A DNA stretch of 64,000 bases from Abelmoschus esculentus (Eukaryota > Streptophyta > Magnoliopsida > Malvales > Malvaceae). The notes under the pieces were generated by a model. It made no database searches and had not been told where the DNA came from. It worked only from the letters and a program-made list of their open reading frames with translations. Position 1 is the stretch's first letter, and the number at the start of each line of letters is the position of its first letter. The stretch lies in NCBI GenBank assembly GCA_035048815.1, contig JAUCBN010000011.1:20538001-20602000 (forward strand), given 5' to 3'. The position numbers and the translations under genes are program-made. Positions 1 through 11,186 of the stretch are shown piece after piece.

Positions 1-1949
1 CATAACTTCTAAGCCCAAGTAGTTTTCGTTGTTTAAGGTTCACACAACGTGAGACATTGGAAGAATACTCATCAGGGGTTTTCATTTCCTTGAGAACTTT
101 CAAGAAAGAATTCTTCTCATTCAATGTCATTTGATAAGAAGCTTGAGGCAAGTACAAATTGTTACGACCAATCCGAGTTTGTGGATGAAGAACACTCCTT
201 ATACCCATTTCGACAAGGTCTAACCGTGATTTATAGGTATCCTTATTCTTCCCTTCTTGTCCAATTAATGTGCCAAGAATATTATCACAAATATTCTTCT
301 CTATGTGCATCACATCAAGGTTGTGCCGTAAAAGTTGATGCTCCCAATATGGTAAAGAAAAGAAAATAGATTTTTTCTTCCAAGGTTCGTCTTCGCTCCC
401 ATTTAAAGATTTCAGTTGAATCAATACATCTCTACCTGTGGATGGTGAAGGAGCAGTTCTATGTTCTTCAGTGCCATCAAAAGAATGTTTGTCAATTCGA
501 TACTTGTGATTAGGATCTAACCACCTACGATGGCACATATAGCAAAACTTTCGACTATGTTTCAACCACTTAGAAGCAGTATTATACCCACAACAAGGAC
601 ATGCATACTCTCCTCTAGTACTCCATCCAGATAAGTTGGCATATGCTGGAAAGTCATTTATAGTCCACATCAATGCTGCACGAAGTTGAAATGTTTGATT
701 CGTTGCAGCATCAAAAGTCTCAACGCCAACTTCCCATAGCTCATGTAATTCTGCAACTAAAGGTTGCATGTATACATCTATATTATTTCCTGGACCTTTC
801 GGACCAGAAATGAGCAAAGAGAGTATAAAATTTGTCTGCTTCATACATATCCACGGTGGCAAATTATAAGGTATAATGATTACAGGCCAAGTACTATGAG
901 TCACACTCAGAGTTCTAAATGGATTAAAACCATCAGATGCAAGGCCTATGCGAATGTTACGAGGATCTGAAGAAAATTCAGGATACCGAGAATCAAATGA
1001 TTTCCAAGCCAAAGAATCTGCCGGATGCCTCATAAGTCCGTCATTCTTACGACCATCTTTATGCCAAGTCATCAAAGGAGCAATACTTGAAGACATAAAT
1101 AATCTTTGCAATCTTGGAATGAGGGGAAACCAACGCAATATCTTTGCAGCTTGTTTCTTTTTTTTTTGAAGATGTGTTAACATCCTCATCTTCAACACCG
1201 ATGTTCATTTCTTTCCATCGGAAGGCTCCACATTTCAAACAAACATCTCCATTTTCATTTTCTTTCCAAAATAACATACAATCGTTTGGGCAAGCATGAA
1301 TCTTTTCGTACCCTAAACCCAATTCACGGATAATCTTTTTCATTTCATGATAAGACCCTGGCAAAGTATTATCATCAAGCAATGCAAGCTTTAACACCTC
1401 CAGTAAAGAATTGAAAGACTTATTTGTCCATCCATTAAAACATTTAATGTGGAACAAATAAATGATAAATGATAACTTTGAAAAATTTTTACAATTGGGA
1501 TAAAGTGGCATTTCTGCATCTTTTAGTACATCATAAAACTTGTCTCTTTGAAGTCTATGATTATGATCCCCAAGCCTTGTACTTGTATCTCCCGAATGAT
1601 TGTTACGTTCATCATTATTCATAACTCGTTCTGCCATCATGTCATTCAAAAGGTTATGAATATCATATTCAAACTCTCTTTCTTCTATATTTGTTGGAAT
1701 TGGTGGCGTAGATCCATCACATCGCTCACCATGAAAAATCCAACGAACATAACCCTTAAGAAAACCATCACATATTAAGTGATCAAATGCATCTCTCCTA
1801 GATACTCTATAAGTGTTTACACAATTTACACAAGGACACCAAATTTTTTCATCTTCAGTTCTTTCAAAAGCAAAGTTTAAAAAACTAGTAACCCCTCTAA
1901 TGTATTCTTCACTTGCTCTTGATCTAAGATTGATCCAAGTCTTATCCAT
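1..1949 (-). pseudogene. CACTA transposase, tnp2 family, with one frameshift; 3' end off the window
   Basis: The start is put at 1,949 (MDKTWI...), the usual beginning of the transposase-associated domain; an in-frame ATG at 1,970 is less typical. The first ~75 residues match that domain (YIRGVTSFLNFA, WCPCVNC, DHLICDGF, WIFHGE). From about 1,530 down, the tnp2 domain begins (MPLYPNCKNFSKL, then LPGSYHEMKKIIRELGLGYEKIHACPNDC, here split: LPGSYHEMKK and HACPNDCMLFW). A run of T at about 1,157-1,168 breaks the frame; beyond it the neighbouring minus frame stays open to position 1 and reads typical tnp2 (LMTWHKDG, RHPADSLAWK, DFPAYANLSGWSTRGEYACP, HNLDVMHIEKN). One homopolymer frameshift in about 650 codons suggests recent inactivation, a sequencing error, or an intron boundary. 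Confidence 0.88.
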
Positions 1950-2177
1950 CAATGATACCTGTATTAGCACATGGCCATGATTTAGACTACTTAAAGGATA
2001 TATGCAGTCTTGTCAATTTTGGTCAGAAAAAAATAATTGTGCGGGTTCTCTAGTGAAAAGTCTATACAAATAACCAACAGGATATATAAAAATATTCATA
2101 TTCCAAAAGATTCACAGAAAAATATTGGGGACATACGATCAAAGTGCTAGGAAATAAAGCTTACGAAAAATAGAAAC

Positions 2178-2264
2178 TTGGATGTTGTGATCCTTTAAAG
2201 CTGGATGTTTAAGTGATGGCTACTTATTAATGTCGATGCAATCTATAATGTCACCATATTTACT
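2178..2264 (-). pseudogene. Captured exon resembling the neprosin activation-peptide region
   Basis: On the minus strand a polypyrimidine tract and CAG (2,265-2,267) precede an 87-nt stretch (29 codons) reading SKYGDIIDCIDINK, a stop, then PSLKHPALKDHNIQ. This is the pattern (GDIIDCV, KQPAFDHP, LKNHKIQ) of the activation peptide before the neprosin domain (DUF239/DUF4409) in plant secreted proteins. GT follows at 2,177. The stop sits where the family has Gln, fitting CAG to TAG. Only this piece is seen; no neprosin catalytic domain is present. It lies inside the CACTA element between transposase and terminus, in the same orientation. The family match is from recognition of the motif, not a search. 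Confidence 0.68.
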
Positions 2265-2338
2265 CTGCAAAACAAAAACATACACATGTATAAGATCATA
2301 GGGACCTTGTGCAAAATGAACAAAATGTTATAACTTAC

Positions 2339-2419
2339 CACGCATCTTTGGTGCTCAGGAAAACAGATGCATTCTCCACAAACAGGGACCTTGTGCACGA
2401 AACAATATAACTTTGTTGC
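2339..2419 (-). pseudogene. Captured exon resembling plant ZFPL1 (zinc finger protein-like 1)
   Basis: Minus-strand TTTCAG (ending at 2,420) precedes exactly 81 nt (27 codons, phase 0): ATKLYCFVHKVPVCG followed by ECICFPEHQRCV, then the strong donor GTAAGT (from 2,338). The Cys/His pattern and wording match the N-terminal B-box-like zinc finger of plant ZFPL1, a Golgi membrane protein, where this block directly follows the start exon. Reading frame and all Cys/His are intact. The flanking exons of that gene (start exon before it, the segment after CV) are not seen nearby; instead the next exon downstream is the neprosin-like piece. This is what a transduplicated exon inside a CACTA element looks like. 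Confidence 0.78.
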
Positions 2420-4184
2420 CTGAAACACCAAAAGGACAAATAGATATTTACAAGATTAAACACAGAATCTCTGAACAACAAAATACCAACAAAAAACGTG
2501 AATAACACAAAATAATAAGGTAAGCTTAGTAATAATTAGCAATGAGAACTGACCCAATGATTAAATTCCATAGAGAGGAACACATCTCAGATTTTTTTAA
2601 CCTCTTACCTTATTTTTTCCTTGAATTGGTGGCAGTGAATTTGAACAAGAAAGAAACAAAAAGATGGAAGGAAGAATACTATTGGGTTAATTATTTTTGT
2701 TGTTCAAGAAAAGAGAAATAAATGACCACAAATTTACTCTTTTTCCTTCTCCATTATAGGACAACCGTCTTCTGTCCCTCTTCCTTTCATTTTCATTTTC
2801 TATTTTTTTTTTCAACTTTCTAACTTACATTATTAACTAACCTAAATGGATTAGGTTTGGATTGGATAATTTTATTAAGGGTCAGTTTAAGTCTTCATTT
2901 TTTTGCAAGATCAGTTTAAGTCCTTTTATTTATTCAACTGAGTTTTCATAGCCAGTAACATTCTTGAGGAATATCAAACATACATGTTAACAGTACAAAT
3001 GACACAACTAGATTCAGTTTCCTTACTAAACTCAAGTACTGTTAAAGGATATAATTTCAAAGTAACTGGATTATGAACACACAAGTAAATTAAACACAGA
3101 TCAAGTACAACACAGGTTTACAAGATCTCCTAAGTAACAAACATTTGAAAATTCAAGTCCAGAGATAAAGAATCAGTAGGAAGTTTGATTACACATCACA
3201 TCTCCTAAACAAAAACATTTATGTGTTTGGACACACATAATGAAGAATGAGAGAATCTAGCTAAACCAAATGAACAGTACAAGAAAAACTCAGTTTGTAA
3301 TTCATGGTTTAATTTTCAGACACCGCTAATCAGATAATTTAGAGAATATATTTGCAAAGCCAACAAGAGCTGCAAGAGAGAAAAATGTGTGAATGAAGGT
3401 TCAATTGGAGGAGTATGAACTAAATATTATAATCATGTTGAAGGTATTTAAAGACATTAAATCATGATGTCTACTGTTAGACATCACATTCTGTTTTCTT
3501 TACCAATCCAGATTCACGAGCAAATTTAGCTTATCCACACTTGGAACATCAAAACAAGATAACCATCACCATAACTTTATAGTTAAATCCTTTAATCATG
3601 TATCAAATATATAATCATAAGATTTTTTATGAGATTCCTCTAAAAAGAGACAACAATTAGGATAATCATAAAAAAAGACAGTGTTAAACAGGGTTTTAAA
3701 CATATCAAAATAAAAATAAAATTGAATAGAAATTGAAAAAAATACAAAATTTCAGAATGAGGCTGAACAGATTTGAACAAATTTGAATAGAAATTGAAAA
3801 TAGAATACCTGAACGAGAGTTCCACTCCAGAAATCATAAAAAAAAGACAGATTTGATCCTTGAAATTGGTAGCTGATCCAAAACGAAATTCAAAAATAAA
3901 AAACAGAATCGAAATAAAAATAAGTTAGGGACAAGAACATCTAAAAAACGAAAAATCAAAATCAAAACCTGATTCCGATCAATTTAGGGATAGATTTGAT
4001 CCTTTTCCTCTGATCAATTGGTAGAGACAGATTCCTTTTGCTTCGATCAATTTAGGGATAGATTTGATCTTGTTTTGCACTTGAAACGGAAAAAAAATTA
4101 GGGATTCCATTATTTGTTTTGATATCGGGGGAAAGGATGAGTAGGGGTGGGAGAGATTAAAACGCTGAGTTTTAATTTAAAAAA
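2420..4184. other. CACTA internal non-coding stretch
   Basis: AT-rich sequence upstream (in element orientation) of the captured exons. I see no convincing coding frame. A roughly 25-base phrase around TCAATTTAGGGATAGATTTG occurs twice (about 3,980 and 4,050), so part arose by short duplication. This stretch may hold the element's promoter and first intron, but nothing in the sequence proves that. Confidence 0.5.
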
Positions 4185-4497
4185 ATAGCTTTAGCGACAG
4201 ACAAAATAAACCATTGGTATAGTTGAATCCTATACCGACAAACAATAAAAAGCATCATTATACCTTTAACCTATACCGACAGACAGAACAAATCATCGGA
4301 ATACCTTTAATCTATACTAACGCATAGAAAAATCCGTAGGTATAACTACCATATATATCGATGCATTTAATATCCGTCGGTAAATATATTAAACCTTTTA
4401 CCGACTATGCTCTTTCCGTCGGTATATATGTTTTATACCGTTGAATTATGTCTGTCGGTATAAATAGGCATCGGTATATAAACATTTTTTTGTAGTG
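4185..4497 (-). repeat. CACTA subterminal repeat block and terminal inverted repeat
   Basis: About ten variants of a short word around TATACCGACRGA and its complement (CCGTCGGTATA) occur in both orientations between 4,185 and 4,475, followed by the terminal repeat CACTACAAAAAAA (minus strand). In CACTA elements such words are the binding sites of the element's own DNA-binding protein. The block is rich in CpG, unlike its surroundings. Confidence 0.85.
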
Positions 4498-5167
4498 TGA
4501 GTTCTTTCAAAGAACTTACTCGGTCTAAAGAACAATCAATTCGCAAATGCAAGAATATGGAACTTAGAATACATGCATAAGGAAAAGATTGGACAAGAGG
4601 GGTGGCTCGGTTTTTAACATGCCAAACAATTTCGGAGAAGACAATTTGGGTGAGATTTGGTCTAACACGTTGACAAAAACATTTTAACCAAAAACTATCT
4701 ACTAGACGTATACGGGAATACTTACCATTGGATGGACGAATCCACCACGAGATGATAAGATGAAGAAAACGATCATGTACGTCAAGAGAAGATGTGGCTC
4801 CGGTAAATTGGCCTAGAGCTTCCTCATCGGTTTCACCCTCATCCTCAAGGCCAAAAGCCTCCTCAAGGGTCGAGACATCGATTTGAAAGAGTTTTCCCAT
4901 AAGAAAAGCCTTGATGGCTACAACCTCGGTTTCGTCCATAGGATCAAAAAAGACATGAGGCATTACTGTAAAAAATTAGGACGAGAGTAGAAAAAATTTA
5001 CTGGAGTGGGTACCTACGTTCTTGTTTAAGAGGATATGGCGAAAGAGGTTGAATTGGTTGACCCGTTGAGGTGTATCTAAGCATCGTGTAAAGACTTCTT
5101 GGACATCAACACGAGTAGAACGTGATGAAGAACCAGCCTCGGTACGAGAGCGTTTCTTCGGTGCCAT
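4498..5167 (-). pseudogene. Plant-transposon-protein-like gene (PF20167-like), cut by the CACTA insertion
   Basis: Two adjacent minus-strand pieces. The first (5,167-4,976) starts MAPKKRSRTEAGSSSRS, a basic N-terminus, and runs through FNLFRHILLNKN. A GT at about 5,017 and a pyrimidine-rich AG near 4,967 could make a ~50-nt intron, but joining there meets a stop, so a frameshift is as likely. The second (4,963-4,498) has an acidic stretch (FGLEDEGETDEEALGQ) and then the family-like pattern of a helical block, RLVDSFWLKCFCQR and FPYACILSSIFLHLRID, comparable to the LPYGMLLTRIFEHFGVDL type of the putative plant transposon protein domain. The frame then runs straight into the CACTA end, so the rest lies beyond the element, outside the window. 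Function unknown. Confidence 0.6.
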
Positions 5168-6745
5168 AATCTAGATATTTTACAAAACTATTTGATTAGT
5201 TTGATAAAACATGTATGCTATATAATCAAATTCAATCCTATGAAGTAATCTAACAATTCAAGGTATTTGAAAATTTTATCAAAAATTAAAAAACCAAAAA
5301 AAAATACGAAAAGGATTTATATTCGATTGAAAAAAATCGGATTTTTTAAAAAAATTGTAGGATTATTAAAATCCATATAATAGACAATTGAAATATATTT
5401 AAAATCTAATTTTTAACAATCTAAATCCAAACAAAAATAAGGTTTTTCGAAAATATACCTTGAGTGTAGATTAAGATGAATCAAGTGATTGTTAAGCACC
5501 GTTTGTTGATATGATGTAGTCTTTGATGCGTAGATTAAAATCCCTCAAAGAAAACGTGAAGATTATATGTTAAAAGAGGCGGATTTGAGGGGATTATAAA
5601 GAGAGGGCCGGCTAGGGTTTGATGTTTTAAGTTTGGAAGTGTTTTAATGTGATTAGAATTAGGTTTTGGGTGTTTTAACCCAAACTGCCACCGCGTGTTT
5701 CGATCCAGGTATCGAAACAGGCTTGTTTCGATGCCAGTACCGAACCAGGTACCGAAGCATCGTTCGATACCTGTTCTTCCCAGACACTTCCTGTTAACAC
5801 GAATTTTCCGTGTTATATAAATAAATAATAAAATATAAATAATTAATATAAATAATAATATAATATTAAAATAAAAAAAATTAAAAAAATGAAAATCGTG
5901 AATCATGAAGAGTTGAAACAAAGGGATGGTGCCGGTTTGTTAGGGATAAGGGTAAGTTTGTTTTGGGTTGTGATTTCATGGGATTTGGTAGAGTTTTAAG
6001 CGGTTTAGGGTTCTTTGATTCAAATCCCTTTAAAATGGATTCAAGGGAATCAGTTTTGGGGAGGAGTTTGAGCGACCAGAGGCTAGAATCGATATTGAAT
6101 CGGAGAGAAATCTGAAAATCAGGAGTTGGAGAGCTCGAATCGGTTCGTTGAGGCAATCGGAAGCTTGACGGTAAGATCTTGGTTTAATTCTTTGATTTCA
6201 GTTTCGTTTTGTTTTGGTTTGATCGGATTGTTGGGTTTAGGGCTTAAATAGGTTAGATCTTGGAGGTTTAGGTGGTTAGATCTAGAGTTTTAGCGTTTTT
6301 GGTGCATTTTTAAGGGTTTTCGAGGCTTCCGACGAGGTTGCCAGTGCCGGAAACGGTCCCCGGTGTTAGATCAGTGGCGGTTGGATCTTTTTGGAGTCAC
6401 TGGCGAACTCGCCGGATTTGCCATCGGCGGCGGCGGAACAGATTGAGAGGCGGCATGCGCGACGGTCCTTGGCCTTGTTCTTAGTGTTCTTCATGAACAC
6501 GAAGAACACACATGAGTATCATAAGGTTTTAAGGGCTTTAGATCCATTTTAGGGGTTAGTTTTGGGTTTTGAGGTGTTTTGTTTTAGGGAATTTCAAAGC
6601 CCAGTGAGTCCACTGAGTCAGGGGCTCGGTTCATCTGACCGAGCCAACTCGGTGGGTTTGGTTTTGATGCGAAACGAAATAGCGTCGTTTAAGAAGCTTG
6701 GGTCACGCGGGTCGGATCCGGGTTCAACACATCAAACAACACGTC
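5168..6745. other. Unclassified UTR- or LTR-like stretch with no gene
   Basis: Upstream of the PF20167-like gene. It contains a TATAAAGAG motif (5,597), a compact set of mixed direct and inverted copies of the word GGTACCGAA/GGTATCGAA (about 5,697-5,785), and a GC-richer part (6,300-6,480) with CGGCGGCGGCGG. Open frames here are low-complexity and match no family I know. The layout resembles the leader or LTR of a Gypsy-type element to which the PF20167-like gene may belong, but no LTR ends were found. Confidence 0.4.
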
Positions 6746-9700
6746 AGACAACACACTACCACCTTCTTTGGACAACTTTGGTGTAGACAACATAGTAGTG
6801 GGTAAGGCATTCGCATGAGTCATCCCAACCTTGTCCAACAATTCTCGAATGTACTTCTGCTGAGTGAGAACCAATTTGCCAACACTTCTACTAACCTCGA
6901 TGCCAAGAAAAAAATGTAGATACCCTAAGTCTTTCAACGAGAACCTTGCATTTAGAGCCTCTACCACACGATTTATCTCATCTTCATCATGCCCAGTCAC
7001 TATAATATCATCTACATATACTAACATGTAAATACTTATTCCTTCTAAGCTTCTTACAAACAATGAAACATCAGCTTTCGAACCCCTAAAGCCAATACTT
7101 ATCAAATACTCCTTTAGCTTATTGTGCTATTTCCTAGAGCTTATTTCAACCCATACAAGGCCTTCCTTAGCCTATAGACCAAAGGCTTACCATCAACTCC
7201 CACCTTCTCGAAGCCTAGAGGTTACTCCATGAACACAACTTCTTCTAAGTCTTCATTTAGAAAATCATTAATGATGTCAATTTGCCTTAACTTCCAATCA
7301 TTTGTCAAAGCCAACAAGAGAACAATGTTTAATGTTGTTGTCTTCACCACTAGGATAAATGTTTCTTGATAGTCTTGTCCAGGTGTTTGAGAAAAACCCT
7401 TAGCAACCAATCTTGCCTTGTATCCATGAATCGAACCATCTAGATTCTTCTTCAATTTGAACAACCACTTGCATTCTACCACCTTCCTATCTGGAGGCAA
7501 TTCCTCAATGGTCCAAGTTCTATTTTTCTCCAATGCTTCCAGTTCACTTTTGACATCAACACTCCAATGAGATGATTGAAGAGCCTAATATATATCCATA
7601 GGTTATGTTGTATCACCTGAATCAAGACAACTAGTGGCACAAACAGTAACATACCCTTTTGGCTTGAATATGCCATTCTTACTCCTAGTGATCATTGCAT
7701 GCCTGTTGGAAGATGGAGGATAGTTCACAACAGGTTGAGTAGAAACTTCTTCTGGTGCAAAACCTTCACTGAACTGGCTAGGCTCATGGTGTACTGATGC
7801 CTCAGCAGGTAAATCATGATCAGATCGCTCTTGAGCAAAAACTCTCTGAGGTGAAGAGTTTCGATTAGACCTTTCCGGAGATGAAGGACTTGGAACTAAA
7901 GCCTCCTGATGAGGATAGCTATGAGTAGATCCTTCTTGATGACTTGAACTTTAAACAAGCATCTCTTGAGGAGATGCTCTTGGAGAAGAAGTCTCCTGAT
8001 GACCTGAGGCAAAAACAACAACCTCCTGATGATTCGAACTAGAAGGATGGCCCTCCAGGTGACTTAAGCTAGGAGCATGACCCTCCTGGTGACTCGAGAC
8101 TAGAACATCTTGATGTGAAGAGTAGCTCCCCTTATTCTGAGCAGGTGAGGCACACGTACCATCTTTCTTGAAAATATCGAAAAGGTGGCAGATTCGAATC
8201 TCGACCCTCCATGTTGTGAACAAGGCTTCTTATAGAAGGAAAGTTAACTTCATCAAAGATAACATGCCTGGACACAAATATTTTGCCATTATTTAACAAG
8301 CACAAGAAGTCTTTATGCTGTGGATTGATCCCCAAAAATGTACATGATTTGATCGGAACTCCAATTTATGAATCTGAAAATCTCGAAGGTGGGGAAAACA
8401 CCTACAACCAAACACTTTAACCATTCCATAATCAGGTTTCTTGTCATAAAGCACCTCAAAAGGTGATTTTCCCTGTAAAAGAACAGTAGGTAATCGATTA
8501 ACCAAGTATACTACCATAGACACTGCATATGAGTAAAGATACATAGGAAGAGAGGCTTGAGCAAGAAGCACCAGTGATAACTCCACCAAATGTCTATGCT
8601 TACGTTCCAAAACACTATTTTGTTGTGATGCGTGTAGACAAGTGAGACGATGTCTTATTCCTTCTTTTAACAACTAAGGTGTGAGACTTTTGTAGTCTCC
8701 ACCCAGTCACTTTGTAACTCCTTTGTAGTTCCATTAAATTGAGTTTTAACCAAGGCTTGAAACTGATGAAAAGCCTAGATAGCTTGACCCATATCTTTTA
8801 GCAGATAAACCCAAGTATATCTAGTATGTGCATCTACAAAGCTAACATAATATCGAAATCCGTTATAAGCTACATGTGCAGGACCCCAAAGATCAATATA
8901 AACAAGTTAAAATGGAGTATCATAAATAGTTTCTGAATCATGGAAATGCAATTTATGACTCTTGCCCATTCTACACGCAACACACATGTCAATTTTATTA
9001 GGAACTTTCTCAATGTGTACATTAGAGTCTTTACAAATTCGAATTAGAGTCTCATGAGCAAGATGCCTATGTTTCCTGTGCATCTATTCATAAGAACTAA
9101 CAAACCTTTGGGCATGCAAATCTTTACATTGTGCTTCTTTATCTATTAAAATCATAAAACGATATAATTCTTCATGTTCTCTTCCTTCAAGCAAAACCTG
9201 ACCAGTGTCTTTAGCACGAACCGCACATTTCTTACATGAAACTCAAAGTAGACTTGGTTATCCCTGGCAAACTTTGACACAGAAAGAAGGTTACAAGTTA
9301 CTTTTGGCACATGAAGCATGTTGTTGAGCACAAGTGACCTAGAGGATGCTAACACCTTCGCACTACCAGTTTTATTAATATGCAAACCAACACCATTACA
9401 TACTACTAACATACCTGGTACCTTCATGTTCTCTTCCTTCAAGCAAAACTTGACCAGTGTCTTTAGCATGAAAAGCACATTTCTTACATGAAACTCAAAG
9501 TAGACTTGGTTATCCTTGGCAAACTTTGACATAGAAAGAAGGTTACAAGTCACTTGTAGCACATGAAGCATGTTGTTGAGCACAAGTGACCTAAAGGATG
9601 CTAACACCTTCGCACTAATATGCAAACCAACACCATTACCTACTACTAACATACCTGGTACCTTATATGTTGAACCATGGACAACATTACTGCCATCTGA

Positions 9701-10870
9701 GGTGACATGATGAGATTCCCCTGAATTGACTATCCACTGATCAGATCCTGGTTGAGATTCTGCAACCAAATTTGCCTAAGGAGAAACAGATGATTGCACA
9801 TAAACTCTTGGTGTATTCTGCTCTTCAGCCTCATCGATGTACACTGAATATTGAGCCTGTCCTCCAGCATGATTCTGGCCTCCATCAACACCTGAGAACC
9901 CTTGATCAAACCTATGCCAACACCTACTGACAGTATGCCCATTTTCCATACAATTGGCACTACATCCTAGACCTGCCTCTGCCTCGACCTCCTTGCCTGC
10001 TAGAAAATGAAGCTCGAGAGGCTCGATAGAATGAAGGATGTTGTACATTATATCCAAGATTCTGAGAACCAGAGATAGAAACTTGAGGATTCAGAATCGT
10101 TGTAAACACCTGTTGACTACGACCTATATTTGCAACATTAGCAATTAAAGGTAGAAAATCAGAACGAGTGTTAAACCCAACTAACTGAGTCTTAGTATCA
10201 AGCAGAATATTGCACACTCGTTCTATGGACAACAGTTCCTTTTCAGCAGTTATAACTGCCATAAAGGATTGGAACTCTCGTGTCAGACCATTCAGAATGC
10301 TAGCAATATGTTCTACTCTTGAAATTTTGTAGCCACATGAAGCTAATGAATGCATCACACACCTCTTTAATACGAGAGAGATAAAACATCATACTCTCAT
10401 CTTCCCCTTTCTTTATGGATCTTAATTTGTAATTTAAACTCATAACAGAAGTTGTGGATTTGTTAGAGAAGAGTTGAATTACCATGTCCCATACCTGAGT
10501 TGAGGTCTCAACTCCTACAAATTGAGGAAGTAGATGAGTACTACCACGAAGCAAGAACACTATATTGTGTAACATAATCCTCGGATTGTGGATTCTTTAT
10601 GCGTCTTCCATCAGGAGTTGCTATTGTTTGTGCAAGAACCTCCATTTCACCATGAAGCAAGGATTCCAGCTTGGGGCTTCGAATCGTGAGAAGCACTTGC
10701 AGCTTCCACAACAAGTTCTCATCCAGCATCACGTTAATCTTCTTGTTAATAAATTGTTGCCCAGACCTAGCACCATTATTCGCAGCACCACCTGGGATCT
10801 CGACAGCACTCAGTATTGTTTAGTTCTCCTCTTCTTAGACCAATCGAACGGATCTAGGATTTCTGGCGAT
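6746..10870 (-). pseudogene. Copia gag-pol polyprotein, broken by stops and frameshifts
   Basis: Gag (about 10,740-9,960) has the UBN2-type layout (RIKEVCDAF, VEHIASILNGL) and an RGRGRSR tail, then a degenerate zinc knuckle (about 9,970-9,900). The protease motif reads WIVNSGESHHVT at about 9,740-9,705: the catalytic Asp of DSG is Asn, so the protease is dead. Its downstream part is tandemly duplicated. Integrase follows (DLWGP, LQSD, then QQNSVLERKHRHLVE near 8,600). Reverse transcriptase has KARLVAKGFSQTPGQDY (7,400 region) and the active-site block YMLVYVDDIIVTG (about 7,030-6,990). Several stops and frame changes separate these blocks. Confidence 0.88.
9171..9662 (-). repeat. Tandem duplication of 252 bp in the Copia protease/pre-integrase region
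   Basis: Positions 9,171-9,422 and 9,423-9,662 are two adjacent, nearly identical copies. The second is 12 bp shorter: a CCAGTTTTATTA segment flanked by short homology is missing. Both 252 and 12 are multiples of three, so the frame stays open through both copies (residue phrases LNNMLHV and DNQVYFEFHVRNV each appear twice). Confidence 0.95.
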
Positions 10871-10878
10871 TGATACCA
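10871..10878 (-). other. Primer binding site of the Copia element
   Basis: Minus strand TGGTATCA, then diverging, next to the inner LTR end. It matches the first eight bases of the complement of plant initiator-Met tRNA 3' end (family consensus TGGTATCAGAGC). Confidence 0.75.
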
Positions 10879-10887
10879 TATCAATAA

Positions 10888-11072
10888 TGTATGAATTTCA
10901 TTAAGCAATGAATAGAGAAGATGATTACAATAACCTCAAGTTCACATGCTTTTATACACTCAGCCTATATCCTTAACCAACTAACAACCTTTAACAGATT
11001 TAATACAACCAACTTCACGTATGCATGGTATGCATGATAAGCATGCAATCATGTACACATACATTCATAACA
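10888..11072 (-). repeat. 5' LTR of the Ale-like Copia
   Basis: On the minus strand it starts TGTTATGAATG (from 11,072) and ends ..ATTCATACA (10,888), about 185 bp, with a TATA-like word TATAAAAGC (plus-strand GCTTTTATA, near 10,950). The inner end lies 9 bp from the primer site. The partner LTR is missing, so borders rest on TG..CA ends only. Confidence 0.65.
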
Positions 11073-11186
11073 GTTACTTTCTAGAAGTTACTTAACATAT
11101 TTCTCTTTGAAAAATGCTCTGAAAGTTGTTGTTTTTATTGATTTTCTCTGAATTACATAAGAACAACAACTTCAGATTCTATGGTT

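Larger units (their letters stand above)
1..4497 (-). mobile_element. CACTA (En/Spm) DNA transposon, 5' part; other end lies outside the window
   Basis: The right border is a CACTA terminal inverted repeat, read on the minus strand as CACTACAAAAAAATG (4,483-4,497). The next three bases, TGA (4,498-4,500), would be the 3-bp target duplication, but the left copy is off the window. Just inside lies a block of short subterminal repeats, then a transposase of the tnp2 family in the same orientation. Between transposase and terminus are two captured host-gene exons. CACTA elements move by cut and paste, with the transposase binding subterminal repeats. The assignment is firm; whether the element is complete cannot be seen. 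Confidence 0.9.
6746..11072 (-). mobile_element. Copia retrotransposon, Ale/Retrofit-like, truncated at its 3' end
   Basis: Read on the minus strand the order is short LTR (11,072-10,888), Met-tRNA-type primer site, gag, protease, integrase, reverse transcriptase. The element stops abruptly inside the reverse transcriptase/RNase H linker at about 6,746, where typical Copia wording (LSKEGGSVLSD) changes into unrelated sequence. RNase H and the 3' LTR are missing, so no target duplication can be read. The short LTR (~185 bp) and gag type fit the Ale/Retrofit lineage; the lineage call is tentative. Confidence 0.85.

Noticed and set aside
5535..6156. Two minus frames (128 and 91 codons)
   Set aside because: Low complexity, no known domain, in a stretch that looks like an untranslated leader.
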